From Pseudomonadota bacterium (GTDB taxonomy: Bacteria > Desulfobacterota > Desulfovibrionia > Desulfovibrionales > Desulfovibrionaceae), in NCBI GenBank assembly GCA_023403845.1, contig JAEYDL010000018.1, positions 1 through 64,000 of the forward strand: 64,000 nucleotides of DNA, given 5' to 3'. Positions 1-8,769 of this stretch are shown piece after piece (positions within the stretch are counted from its first letter, which is position 1; each line of letters begins with the position of its first letter). Below the pieces are notes generated by a model that searched no databases, was not told the DNA's origin, and was given only the letters and a program-made list of their open reading frames with translations. The position numbers were made by a program, and so were the translations under genes.

Positions 1-56
1 AGACTTTTCCCATTTTCATAAAAACAAAAATAAATTCATTATATTATAGAAATAAA

Positions 57-1481
57 ATGCTTTGGGTCAGCCTCGGTTTTTTCCCAAATCCAGCCTCGGC
101 TTCTCAAGCCACTGACTTCAAGGCTAAAGGCGTGGATTTGTTTACCTGGGGCGCTGGCGATAAGACCATCAACAAAAATGACAGCACGGATACCTTCTCC
201 GCCACGCAGCGTTTCCGCGGTCAGATCGACATGATCGCCTCCGAGTCCCTCAAGGGCGTTGTGATGTTCGAAATCGGCTTCCTGCAGTGGGGTAACGGCA
301 GCCAGAACGATTTCGCGCTGAACAAGGGTGCTTCTTTCGGTAACGACGGCACCAACGTCAAGACCAAGTACATGTATGTCGACTGGGTGATCCCCCAGAC
401 CGAAGTTCAGGTTCGCATGGGTCTCCAGCCCTTCGCTCTGCCTTCCTACGCCATTTCTCATCCCATCCTCGGCGGCGGCAACGCTGACGGCGCCGGTATC
501 ACCGTGTCCAGCCAGATCACCGAAAACGTGGGCGCGTCTTTCTTCTGGCTGCGCGCTATGAATGAAAACTTCAGCGCCTATAATTCTCAGTACAAGTACG
601 ATCCCAGCGACGCCATGGACTTCTTTGCGCTGACCCTGCCCATCACCTTTGACGGTGTGAAGGTGACCCCCTACGCCATGTACGGCTCTCTCGGTCGTGA
701 CAGCTTCAAGGGCGGTTCCCAGTCCGGCGCTCTGGAAAACCTTCTCCCCGTTTATGGGATCGCAGGTGGCGTAGCTGGTTTGATGGGCGGCAATTCCGAT
801 GTCGACCGTCATGGCGATGCCTGGTGGGTCGGCTTCGCTTCCGAACTGACCGTGTTTGATCCTTTCCGCATCGCGGTTGACGCTGCCTACGGCGCTACCT
901 CCTGGAATGAAGAAGCTCTGGAACGCTCCGGCTGGTATGCCGCCGCTCTGGCCGAATACAAGCTCGACTTCGCGACCCCCGGTATCCAGTTCTGGTATGC
1001 CTCCGGTGATGACAGCAACATTGAAAACGGCTCCGAAATGCTGCCCACCGTGCGCGCTGACATCAACAACAGCTCCTACGGCCATGACGGTGCATTCGTC
1101 GACGCTTACAACAGCGCTCTCGGCACGACCATCGCCGGCTCCTGGGGCGTGTATGCCTACCTGAAGGATATCTCCTTCATGGAAGACCTCAGCCACGTGC
1201 TGCGCGTCGGTTACATCCAGGGTACCAACAACACTGGAATGGCTGGGTATCTTGGTACGCCGATGCAGGGCAGCTACAACCAGCTGTACATGACCACTTC
1301 CGACCATGCCTGGGAAGTGAACCTCGACACCACTTACAACATCTACAAGAACCTGACCATGGTCGTCGAACTCGGCTACATCAATGTCGACTTTGATGAA
1401 GGCACCTGGGGTAAAGGCACTGTTGACGGCATCCGTGAAAACAACTTCCGCGGCGCTGTGTCCATGCAGTATGCCTTCTAA
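57..1481 (+). CDS. outer membrane homotrimeric porin, N-terminus lacks a normal signal peptide
   Basis: Beta-barrel porin of the Desulfovibrio homotrimeric type, expected to form diffusion channels in the outer membrane. The mature part starts around ASQATDFKAKG (codons 14-24). It has alternating aromatic/polar strands, the motif VIPQTEVQVRMGLQP, and ends in aromatic Phe (MQYAF), the usual barrel-assembly signal. In front of the mature part there are only about 13 residues (MLWVSLGFFPNPA): no basic n-region and no convincing Shine-Dalgarno before the ATG. The frame stays open to the window edge through AT-rich sequence, so the true start may lie outside. It faces a second porin across a double terminator. 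Family is clear; whether this copy is expressed and exported is not. Confidence 0.85.
   Translation: MLWVSLGFFPNPASASQATDFKAKGVDLFTWGAGDKTINKNDSTDTFSATQRFRGQIDMIASESLKGVVMFEIGFLQWGNGSQNDFALNKGASFGNDGTNVKTKYMYVDWVIPQTEVQVRMGLQPFALPSYAISHPILGGGNADGAGITVSSQITENVGASFFWLRAMNENFSAYNSQYKYDPSDAMDFFALTLPITFDGVKVTPYAMYGSLGRDSFKGGSQSGALENLLPVYGIAGGVAGLMGGNSDVDRHGDAWWVGFASELTVFDPFRIAVDAAYGATSWNEEALERSGWYAAALAEYKLDFATPGIQFWYASGDDSNIENGSEMLPTVRADINNSSYGHDGAFVDAYNSALGTTIAGSWGVYAYLKDISFMEDLSHVLRVGYIQGTNNTGMAGYLGTPMQGSYNQLYMTTSDHAWEVNLDTTYNIYKNLTMVVELGYINVDFDEGTWGKGTVDGIRENNFRGAVSMQYAF
61..88. repeat. inverted repeat TTTGGG/CCCAAA inside the abnormal porin 5' end
   Basis: TTTGGG (61-66) and CCCAAA (83-88) can pair around a T-rich loop. 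CAGCCTCGG occurs twice, at 69-77 and 91-99. This is exactly the stretch that replaces the expected signal-peptide code of the porin, so it may be rearranged DNA. Confidence 0.4.
96..110 (+). repeat. 15-bp inverted-site copy A at porin 1 signal/mature junction
   Basis: TCGGCTTCTCAAGCC. The core GGCTT-CTC-AAGCC is a 5-bp palindrome around an asymmetric 3-bp spacer, the layout of a short recombinase crossover site. An identical copy lies inverted at 2965-2979. In frame it encodes SASQA, the end of a porin signal peptide, so part of the identity may be coding conservation. Confidence 0.6.
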
Positions 1482-1508
1482 GAGCTACTGGGCCTAGCTC
1501 TTGTTTTG

Positions 1509-1539
1509 GGGAGGGAACTTCGGTTCCTTCCCTTTTTTT
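1509..1539 (+). terminator. rho-independent terminator of porin 1
   Basis: A 10-bp stem (one G-U pair) closed by a TTCG tetraloop at 1519-1522, followed by seven T (1533-1539). Confidence 0.9.
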
Positions 1540-1553
1540 GCTTTCAATCACAT

Positions 1554-1584
1554 AAAAAGGGGAGAAAACCGCAGTTTTCTCCCC
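1554..1584 (-). terminator. rho-independent terminator of porin 2
   Basis: Perfect 11-bp stem GGGGAGAAAAC (1559-1569) with GTTTTCTCCCC (1574-1584), loop CGCA. On the minus strand it is followed by five T (1558-1554). Confidence 0.9.
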
Positions 1585-1619
1585 AGAGTATGAATGACAT
1601 CAAGCCTGTTCTAATGAGC

Positions 1620-2979
1620 CTAGAAGCTGTAGGTCAGGTACGCACCGGCCTTGTAAGCGTCCTTTTCAAGGTTAGCCTTGTTCCAGACATCGCCGTCGAG
1701 GTCGAGGTTGATGTACCCCAGTTCGACAGTCAGCTTAAGATCCTTGTAGATGTTGTAGTCGGTATCAAAGTTGACTTCAAAGGCATGGTCTTTCTTGGTC
1801 AGATACAATCCCTGAGAACCAGCGCTGCCAGGAGCGATCATATCAACCGGAGAAGCCTTGCCGAGTTTTCTGACGACGCCCTCGTCGTTGGTACCAGTGT
1901 AGTAGGCAAAGCGCAGGTTGTGCTTCAGATCTTCCATGTAGGAGATATCGTCGAAGCGCAGCTGAACGCCCCACAGACCGGCAATGGTGTCGCTGATCTT
2001 CACGTTGCTGGAAGCGCCGTAGACGCTGCCATCGAAACCAAAGCTGGAAGCGTTCCAGCCAGCGTCAATGGTAGGAATCTGTTCAGAACCGTCATTGATG
2101 TTGTTGTCATCGCCGGAAGCGTAGAAGAGCAGCAGACCGGGGGTGACCATGTCCATTTTGTACTGGGCGATGGCGGACACATACCAGCCGGAACGTTCGA
2201 GATCCATGCTTCCAATGGAACCCATATCAGCAGAACCGTAGGCGGCATCCCACGCAATACGGAAGGGGTCGAACATGGTCAGCTCGCCGGTGAAGCCCAG
2301 CCACCACGCAGCGCCATTGTTGTCGTCAGAATCTGTCAAGGCTTCCACACCCCAAGCCGGAAGCAGACCGGAAGCAACACGCTTTTCATCGCCGTCTTCG
2401 AGGTTCAGACTGTTCTTGCCGGCAAAGGCTCCCATAGTCCAGGGAGTCACCTTCACGCCGTCGAAGGTCAACGGAACGGTCAAGCCGACGATATCAAGAA
2501 TATCGTGCTGATAGTCGTGATTGTCATCGTTATTGGACTGGTTGGTCGCACGCATCCAGAAGAGGGAAGCGCCCACATTTTCAGTAAACTGACCGGCAAT
2601 AGTGATGCCTGCGCCGTCAACGGGGTTACCAAGAATGGGAGACTGCGCCACAAAGCCGGGGAGAGCATAGGGCTGCAGACCCATGCGAACCTGAACCTCG
2701 GTCTGAGGAATAACCCAGTCGATATAGGCATAACGGGTCTTCACGTTCACGCCGTCGGTGCCAATGGCTCCATCGTTGTTACCCCAGGTCGTCTTGCCGA
2801 TTTCGAAGAAGACAACGCCCTTCAAATTTTCGGAAGCGATGAAGTCAATCTGAGTACGGAAACGTTGATTTGCCTGGAATCTATCGGAATCATTGTTCTT
2901 TTTAAAGTTATTGTCGGTAGCTTCAAAGCCAAACTGATAATTACCCTTGGCCTTGATGTCAACGGCTTGAGAAGCCGAT
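1620..2979 (-). pseudogene. outer membrane homotrimeric porin, no signal peptide and a +1 frameshift near the N-terminus
   Basis: Second porin of the same family as 57-1481. It shares VIPQTEVQVRMGLQPYALP, the LGYINLDLDG segment and an aromatic C-terminus (LTYSF). The body is intact from about 2939 down to the stop at 1620. The mature start ASQAVDIKAKGN is readable at 2976-2941, but one extra T at about 2940-2942 puts it out of frame with the rest. A TGA at 2982-2980 sits directly before the conserved junction, so no signal peptide can be attached. Later start codons, such as TTG at 2825, would give a barrel lacking its first strands. It is either a dead gene or a silent cassette. The porin body shows no other damage. 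Confidence 0.75.
2965..2979 (-). repeat. 15-bp inverted-site copy B at porin 2 signal/mature junction
   Basis: Read on the minus strand this is identical to 96-110. Homology continues into the mature coding region, but upstream the two loci share only an AT-rich ATAAAATG. Inversion between copies A and B would exchange the two porin bodies behind the flanking sequences. Confidence 0.6.
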
Positions 2980-3190
2980 CATTTTATATTTTATAACATA
3001 TTGTAATAATACAGCTATAAATTAACCTATACTTCTTTTTTCTCTTACACACCGCATTCTTCGCACCGTGACGGACCGGGGTCATTTCCCTCCCGCGGAA
3101 CGTTTTTCGCCTCCCGCCGCTCTCTCTTGACGGAAGCCGCCAAGTACGCAACAAAGACAGAAACAACTTTCTGGAACAGAAGGATAACAC

Positions 3191-4588
3191 ATGGGCTTTT
3201 TTTCATCTCTCAAGCGGCTATGGCGGTCCGACAAGACCGATGAGACCGCGCAGGAATCCGTTGCGGCAACGCCCTCCTCTCATGATCTTTCCGAAGAAGC
3301 CTCTTCTGACGCGAGTCCCGCGCCCGTCGGTGATGCCGACATCCCGGAAGAACCATCTTCCCGGTCCGCCACTTCCGACGACTGGCGCGAGCCGTTGCTT
3401 GTCGCCATGCGCGAAGCCGAACCGAGGCTGTCCGTATGGCTGTCCCTCGCTCTTGAAGGGCTTGGTCCCGACGCGCGAACGGGAGAGGCACTCTGGGAGC
3501 GGATCCGTTTCCTGCTCGTATCGCTGGGCGCTCCTGCCGATGAAGCCGACTCCTTCGTCCGGGACTTCGCGTCCTGGGCTGAACGGATGGAATATGAAGA
3601 AGTGGCCGACTTCCGTTCGGAGCTGCAGTATCGCCTTGCTCTTGCCCTCGAACTCGAAGACGAGGAGGATGAACGCAACCGGCTGTTCCTGAAGCTGCAT
3701 GAAGGGCTTGCCCGGACCCGCGAGCATCTGGGCAAGGGGCTGTCCGTTCTGTTTTCCAGTCATGGAGAGTTGAACGAAAATTTCTGGGAAGAGCTGGAAG
3801 AAGTCTTCATCATGGCGGATATGGGCGTGGAAGCAGCCACCGGCCTGTGCAGACGCCTCCGCGAACGAGCCAGGACCGCGTCGGCCAGGACGCCGGAAGA
3901 ACTGCGTCCTCTGCTCGCCGAAGAACTGGAAGAAATCTTCCGCATTCCCCGCCGGGTCGTTGCCGTGAACCCGCCAGAAGTCGTCCTTGTGATCGGCGTC
4001 AACGGAGTGGGCAAGACCACGACCATCGCCAAGCTGGCCTACCGTGCGCGCATGCAGGGTAAAAAGGTCCTGCTCGCGGCGGCGGACACCTTCCGCGCGG
4101 CAGCCGTCGAACAGCTCGGCATCTGGGCCAGACGCACAGGCTCCGGCTTCCATTCCAAGGGGCAGAACGCCGATCCGGCGGCTGTGGCCTGGGAGGCCAT
4201 GGATATCGCCATCAGGGAGCACTATGACGTGATCTTCATTGATACGGCGGGGCGTCTCCATACCAAAAGCAATCTCATGGACGAACTGACCAAAATTCGC
4301 GACGTTCTTGCCCGCAAACATCCGGGGGCGCCGCATCGCAGCATTCTTGTCGTCGACGCGACCACAGGCCAGAACGCCCTGCAACAGACAAAGATATTCA
4401 AGGATGCCGCCGGAATCGACGAGCTTATTCTCACCAAGCTCGACGGAACGGCCAAGGGCGGCGTCGCCGTCGCCGTTTCCATGCAGTACGGCATTCCCAT
4501 CACCTACGTCGGTCTTGGCGAAAAAATGGAAGATCTGCGCCCGTTCAACGGCGACGACTTCGCAAAGGCCCTGCTGGATCAGGCATAG
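3191..4588 (+). CDS. ftsY: signal recognition particle receptor FtsY
   Basis: GTPase that docks SRP-ribosome complexes at the Sec translocon on the inner face of the cytoplasmic membrane. The first ~150 residues are acidic and low in complexity, typical of the A domain, followed by the four-helix N domain. The SRP GTPase domain shows P-loop GVNGVGKTTT near residue 270, DTAGR near 350 and TKLDG near 414. The length of 465 aa fits proteobacterial FtsY. AAGGATAAC precedes the ATG. The adenine deaminase gene starts 24 bp downstream, so the two are probably cotranscribed. Identity is secure. Confidence 0.97.
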   Translation: MGFFSSLKRLWRSDKTDETAQESVAATPSSHDLSEEASSDASPAPVGDADIPEEPSSRSATSDDWREPLLVAMREAEPRLSVWLSLALEGLGPDARTGEALWERIRFLLVSLGAPADEADSFVRDFASWAERMEYEEVADFRSELQYRLALALELEDEEDERNRLFLKLHEGLARTREHLGKGLSVLFSSHGELNENFWEELEEVFIMADMGVEAATGLCRRLRERARTASARTPEELRPLLAEELEEIFRIPRRVVAVNPPEVVLVIGVNGVGKTTTIAKLAYRARMQGKKVLLAAADTFRAAAVEQLGIWARRTGSGFHSKGQNADPAAVAWEAMDIAIREHYDVIFIDTAGRLHTKSNLMDELTKIRDVLARKHPGAPHRSILVVDATTGQNALQQTKIFKDAAGIDELILTKLDGTAKGGVAVAVSMQYGIPITYVGLGEKMEDLRPFNGDDFAKALLDQA

Positions 4589-4612
4589 CCCCAAGCCATC
4601 AAGGAACCCATC

Positions 4613-6349
4613 ATGTACGATCTGGAGCCGCTGGAAAATCTGGTAGACATGGCGGCAGGCCGCAAGCCCGCCGATCTGCTGATCCTCAACGCGCGCGTGG
4701 TGGACGTCTTCACCGGCGAAATCCTTGAAACGCCGGTCAGCGTCGGGGACGGAAAAATTCTGGGGTTCGCGCCCACTCAGGCTCGCAGGACCGTCGATGC
4801 AGAAGGCAAGTACCTGCTGCCCGGCCTGATCGACGCCCATATTCATATCGAGTCGAGCATGGCCAGTCCCTCCCGCTTCGCCGGGCTTGTCCTGCCCTGC
4901 GGCACGACGACGGTCGTGGCCGACCCTCACGAGATCGCCAATGTGCACGGCATGGAGGGAATCCGGTACATGCTCGAAAACGGGCGGCACCTTCCCCTCA
5001 ACATCTTCATCTCCCTGCCTTCCTGCGTGCCGGCCACCTCGTTCGAGGACTCGGGAGCGGTTCTGTACGCAGAAGATCTGGAAGAGCTGATTGACGATCC
5101 CCGGGTCAGCGGCATTGGAGAAGTCATGAACTTCCCCGGAGTTGTCGCCGCCGACTACGACGTGCTGGCCAAGATTCAACTGGGCAGCAGTCATGGCAAG
5201 ACGGTGGACGGCCACGCTCCGGGACTGCTCGGACAGGATCTGGACGCCTATCTCGTCACCGGAATCAGCAATACCCATGAATGCACCACGCTGGAGGAAA
5301 TGGAAGCCAACCTCCGGCGCGGCTCCTACATTCTGATTCGGGAAGGGTCGGCCGCCAAGAATCTCGCCGCCCTGCTGCCCGGCGTGACCGACGCCAATGC
5401 CCGGCGCTGCGCCTTCTGCTGCGACGACCGTCACCCCGACGACATCGCCCGCGAAGGGCATATGGACAACCATCTGCGTCTTGCCGTCGCCATGGGCATG
5501 GATCCGGTGCGCGCCGTCACCCTGTGCACCCTGAACGCCGCCGAATGTTTCGGTCTCAGAAACAAGGGGGCTATCGCTCCGGGACGGGACGCCGACTTTA
5601 TTCTTGTTGACGATCTAAAGGATTTTCGCGTGCGAAGCGTCTATTCCGCCGGGAAACTGGTGGCGGAAGACGGCCGTCTGACCGTGCGCCTGAACGAAGC
5701 GGCGGCAGGCGCGCCTTCCCGCTCCGTACATATCGCGCCGCTGACGGAAACCTCCTTCGACATGCCCGTTCCTGCGGGAAAGGCCCGCGTCATCCGCATT
5801 CAGCCGCATTCTCTGCTTACGCCGCAGGCGGTCCGCGACATACGCACTGACGAAGCAGGGCTGTTCCAGTGCTCCCTGAATCCGAAGCTGACCAAGCTGG
5901 CCGTCATCGAACGGCACAAGGGCACAGGAAAGATCGGTCTCGGCCTGCTCGAAGGCTATGAGCTGTCCGGCGGAGCCGTAGCCACGACCATCGCTCACGA
6001 CTCGCACAATATCGTCGTGGCCGGAGACAGCGACGCAGCCATGCGCGCGGTCGTCGACGAACTGGAACGGATCGGAGGCGGCATCGTCATGCTCGCCGGA
6101 GGAAAGCTCCACAGTCTGTCCCTGCCGGTGGCCGGCCTGCTCTCCAATGCCGATCCGCTGGAAACGGCCAGAACCCTTGGCGAGATGATCCGAATCGCAC
6201 ACGACGTCCTGGGCATCCCCGAAGCCGTCGAACCGTTCATGACCCTGAGCTTCATGGCCCTGCCGGTCATTCCCGACCTCAAGCTCACGGCAAGGGGACT
6301 GTTCAGCGTCAACGCATTCTCCTTTGTGGATCTTGCCGTCGAATCCTGA
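4613..6349 (+). CDS. ade: adenine deaminase
   Basis: Amidohydrolase converting adenine to hypoxanthine plus ammonia in purine salvage. The metal-site motif DAHIHIESS lies near residue 72, followed by ADPHEIANVHG. Then come GIGEVMNFPGV, the HAPGL histidine and the C-terminal adenine-deaminase domain with a PVAGLLS segment. 578 aa is the normal length for AdeC-type enzymes. AAGGAA lies 10 bases before the ATG. A hairpin without a T tract follows the stop. Identity is secure; the metal (Mn or Fe) cannot be read from sequence. Confidence 0.95.
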   Translation: MYDLEPLENLVDMAAGRKPADLLILNARVVDVFTGEILETPVSVGDGKILGFAPTQARRTVDAEGKYLLPGLIDAHIHIESSMASPSRFAGLVLPCGTTTVVADPHEIANVHGMEGIRYMLENGRHLPLNIFISLPSCVPATSFEDSGAVLYAEDLEELIDDPRVSGIGEVMNFPGVVAADYDVLAKIQLGSSHGKTVDGHAPGLLGQDLDAYLVTGISNTHECTTLEEMEANLRRGSYILIREGSAAKNLAALLPGVTDANARRCAFCCDDRHPDDIAREGHMDNHLRLAVAMGMDPVRAVTLCTLNAAECFGLRNKGAIAPGRDADFILVDDLKDFRVRSVYSAGKLVAEDGRLTVRLNEAAAGAPSRSVHIAPLTETSFDMPVPAGKARVIRIQPHSLLTPQAVRDIRTDEAGLFQCSLNPKLTKLAVIERHKGTGKIGLGLLEGYELSGGAVATTIAHDSHNIVVAGDSDAAMRAVVDELERIGGGIVMLAGGKLHSLSLPVAGLLSNADPLETARTLGEMIRIAHDVLGIPEAVEPFMTLSFMALPVIPDLKLTARGLFSVNAFSFVDLAVES

Positions 6350-6364
6350 TGCGTTTCCATGCAA

Positions 6365-6383
6365 GGCTCCGTCACGCGGAGCC
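6365..6383. terminator. hairpin after adenine deaminase
   Basis: Perfect 7-bp stem GGCTCCG/CGGAGCC with a 5-base loop. There is no T tract, so it may be an RNA-processing or weak termination hairpin between ade and thiE. Confidence 0.4.
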
Positions 6384-6466
6384 GCCTGCAGGAAAGCCGC
6401 GCCGGAATGGCGCATTACGACCACAGCCAAAAACAAACGACGTCAATCAAAAGGAAACTGACTCCC

Positions 6467-7108
6467 ATGCCCAGACTTCTGCCCGGGACCAGCCCGGAAA
6501 CCGATCTTTACGCGCTTACCGACGACAATCTGTCTCTGGGGCGCCCTGTCCTTGAAGTGGCACAGGCTCTGCTCGATTCCGGCATCAAGATTCTTCAGTA
6601 CAGGGAAAAGGACAAGAAAGCGGGGAAAATGCTTGAGGAATGCCTTGCCCTGCGCCGGATGACCAGAGCCGCGGGAGCCTGCTTCATCGTCAACGACCAT
6701 GTGGATATCGCCATCCTCTGCGATGCGGATGGTGTCCATGTGGGGCAGGACGACCTGCCCCTCCCTGCCGTGCGCCGTCTTGTAGGCCCGGACATGATCG
6801 TCGGTCTGTCCACGCACACGCCGGAACAGGCAAAAGAGGCGCTGGCCGCCGGAGCCGACTATATCGGCGTCGGCCCCATCTACCCCACCCAGACCAAGAA
6901 GGACGTCTGCGCTCCCGTGACTCTCGAGTATCTGGACTGGGTCGTGGCCAATATCGACCTGCCTTTCGTGGCCATCGGCGGCATCAAGCGACATAACATA
7001 GGCGAAGTGATGCGCCACGGGGCGCGCTGCTGCGCCCTCGTCTCCGAGCTTGTCGGAGCGCCGGACATCCCGGCCAGAGTCGCGGAAGTTCGCGCCGCCA
7101 TGCGCTAG
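6467..7108 (+). CDS. thiE: thiamine-phosphate synthase
   Basis: Joins HMP pyrophosphate and thiazole phosphate to give thiamine phosphate. The TIM-barrel protein has 213 aa. It shows LQYREKDK (diphosphate and substrate binding), FIVNDHVDIA, DGVHVGQDD, GLSTHT, YIGVGPIYPTQTKKD and the glycine loop FVAIGGI. The ATG at 6467 follows AAGGAAAC; an in-frame ATG at 6359 has no ribosome site. No other thi gene and no recognisable TPP riboswitch is nearby, so the rest of the pathway lies elsewhere. Confidence 0.95.
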   Translation: MPRLLPGTSPETDLYALTDDNLSLGRPVLEVAQALLDSGIKILQYREKDKKAGKMLEECLALRRMTRAAGACFIVNDHVDIAILCDADGVHVGQDDLPLPAVRRLVGPDMIVGLSTHTPEQAKEALAAGADYIGVGPIYPTQTKKDVCAPVTLEYLDWVVANIDLPFVAIGGIKRHNIGEVMRHGARCCALVSELVGAPDIPARVAEVRAAMR

Positions 7109-7134
7109 AGCACATGACCGCACGCCCCATATGC

Positions 7135-7163
7135 TTGACCTTCGGGTCTGGCGGCCCTATTTA
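7135..7163 (+). promoter_or_regulatory. probable sigma-70 promoter for the gene at 7271
   Basis: TTGACC (7135-7140), a 17-bp spacer, then TATTTA (7158-7163). A short GACC-TTCG-GGTC hairpin overlaps the -35 and spacer. Confidence 0.55.
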
Positions 7164-7270
7164 TACGCCATTCTCCTCATTCCGATCTGTTCGGAATCAA
7201 TCAGGGCATGATCTTTCGACGAGGGTTCCGGCGAGCCGGTTCAGGCTCAAAAGAACCAGAAGGAACTTGG

Positions 7271-7996
7271 ATGAACGGACGCATTTTCTCCAGTTTGCTT
7301 CCGGCATGTCTGTGTGCCCTGCTCATCGCGCCTTCCCCCGCCGAAGCGGTCAGACAGAATGGCGCAGGGCAGACGGACGTCAGCGATCAGAAAGAGGTCG
7401 TCTGGGGTGAAATGCCCGCCGGGGCACGTACCGCATACATCGGCATTCATGGAGGCACGGTTCCGGTCAGTCTGCTGAGTGCGGGGGACGGCTCCCCCAT
7501 GGTCGCTCAGGTCGGTCTGACCGGCAGCGACTTTCTGAATTTCTTGCGCTCCAAGGGCAAACTGGAGGAGGAACTCTTCCTTTCCGACGGCCCCATCCCG
7601 GACCCGCAGGGCGCCCTTCCCCCTGAGCCGCCCACTCCGAAGCTGATGCCGCCTGAACCGGCATCTCCCCCGAAACAGCTTCCCGAAGGAGAAATGGCGG
7701 CCTCCGCGCAAGAACCGGCGGATACTCCCGCGGATAACGCTACGCAGCCTGTCGAGGCGGGGTCCGATCCCGTTCTCACAACCAGCCCCAATGCCACGCT
7801 GGCGCTGGCCGGTTCGCCCAATGGCGACATTCCGGTGATCTATGCTACCGGACGGGCCTTTGAACGAATGAGTCTTGTTCCGGAAAACTGGGCTCCGTTC
7901 GGCCTTACTGAAAAGGCTCTTTCCGTGGAAGGCGAGATCAAGGTGCTGGCTACCCCCAAAAAAATGCCGCGCAGTCAGAGAAAGAAACGAAGATAG
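7271..7996 (+). CDS. exported proline-rich protein of unknown function
   Basis: I do not recognise the family. The 241-aa protein starts with a clear Sec signal peptide (MNGRIFSSLLPACLCALLIAP, cleavage near AEA) and AGAAGGAAC precedes the ATG. A small folded-looking domain (YIGIHGGTVPVSLLSAGD through FLNFLRSKG) is followed by a long Pro/Glu/Ala-rich linker (about residues 115-180). A C-terminal segment ends in a strongly basic tail (PRSQRKKRR). The layout suggests a periplasmic or envelope-anchored protein whose basic end could bind lipid, peptidoglycan or nucleic acid. It stands alone, with its own promoter and terminator. Confidence 0.8.
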   Translation: MNGRIFSSLLPACLCALLIAPSPAEAVRQNGAGQTDVSDQKEVVWGEMPAGARTAYIGIHGGTVPVSLLSAGDGSPMVAQVGLTGSDFLNFLRSKGKLEEELFLSDGPIPDPQGALPPEPPTPKLMPPEPASPPKQLPEGEMAASAQEPADTPADNATQPVEAGSDPVLTTSPNATLALAGSPNGDIPVIYATGRAFERMSLVPENWAPFGLTEKALSVEGEIKVLATPKKMPRSQRKKRR

Positions 7997-8037
7997 GTTT
8001 CTGTGATGGTCCTTCCATGGCTCCTCAAACATGACGA

Positions 8038-8069
8038 AAGGGCGTCGTTTCAACTGAAACGACGCCCTT
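8038..8069. terminator. bidirectional terminator between convergent genes
   Basis: Perfect 14-bp stem AAGGGCGTCGTTTC / GAAACGACGCCCTT with loop AACT. T-rich but interrupted tails lie on both sides. It serves the exported protein (plus) and the DciA-like gene (minus). Confidence 0.8.
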
Positions 8070-8074
8070 GTCTT

Positions 8075-8620
8075 TCATGAATCGGCATGAAAGGTCAGCC
8101 TCTTCCCGCATGAGGGAGGCCCCTCCGGCGTGAGGCCGAACATTTTCAGGTAGGCGAGATAACAGCGGGTAACGGGAGAGTCCGGGCGCATCTCCCGCAG
8201 AGGGCCGCCGAGACCGGGCGGCATGGGCGGCGCGGGCCGGACCCGGGTCCGGGGCTGCATGTCCGGCGGCTGATCAAGCGGTCTGCGCCCCATGACCAGC
8301 TGAAGTTCCACCCTTCCGAAGACAGGCGCATCCATGAAGGCGTTGACCCGTTCAAGGATCTCCGGAGTCATAAACGAAAGCTCCTGCAGAGCGAGGTTGT
8401 CTTCCCCTCCGACCACAAGAATGTCGTTACGCGCTCCCAGAGGCCATGCCAGCGGCGCCAGCTCCGGTCCCATGACCATATCCCAGTTCTGCCACAGACG
8501 CGTGAGCATGGCCTTTTCGCCTGTTCCCAGGGCGGCAAGAACCGAGTCCAGCTTCTCGCGCACGGGAAGCATCTCGTTGGTACGGTTGCCCTTGCGGGCT
8601 CTGGGCAGACGATAGGTCAT
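8075..8620 (-). CDS. DUF721 / DciA-like protein
   Basis: The 181-aa protein has the DUF721 core: LDSVLAALG..., then LTRLWQNWDMVMGPELAPLAWPLGARNDILVVGGEDNLALQEL. This is the pattern of DciA-type proteins, which help load the replicative helicase DnaB in bacteria without DnaC. The C-terminal half is a proline-rich linker (PDMQPRTRVRPAPPMPPG) and a short tail that are not conserved in the family as I know it. The start chosen is ATG 8620 with CGGAG upstream; the longer frame has no ribosome site. It is last in the hslU-argB-dciA order. The helicase-loading role is inference from the domain. Confidence 0.75.
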   Translation of the reverse strand: MTYRLPRARKGNRTNEMLPVREKLDSVLAALGTGEKAMLTRLWQNWDMVMGPELAPLAWPLGARNDILVVGGEDNLALQELSFMTPEILERVNAFMDAPVFGRVELQLVMGRRPLDQPPDMQPRTRVRPAPPMPPGLGGPLREMRPDSPVTRCYLAYLKMFGLTPEGPPSCGKRLTFHADS

Positions 8621-8769
8621 AATGCTCCGGCGTTGCAAACACCCTGTCCGCAAAATCAACGGACACTGCGGCATCGGCAGACGCTGCGGATCGTTCCGGA
8701 TTGGGGTGAGTCCATATTCACCCGGCGCCTCCGGCAATGAGGCGTCAGGAGGCCATGACGTCAAAACCT

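Noticed and set aside
39..1307. Long minus-strand frame opposite porin 1, and 1506-2996 plus-strand frame opposite porin 2
   Set aside because: Both are mirror frames of the porin bodies and resemble each other only because the porins do.
3218..5473. 751-codon minus-strand frame opposite ftsY and ade
   Set aside because: Shadow of two well-recognised genes; no family motifs.
6350..6466. TPP riboswitch in front of thiE
   Set aside because: The gap is only 117 bases and the conserved CTGAGA-type core is not visible.
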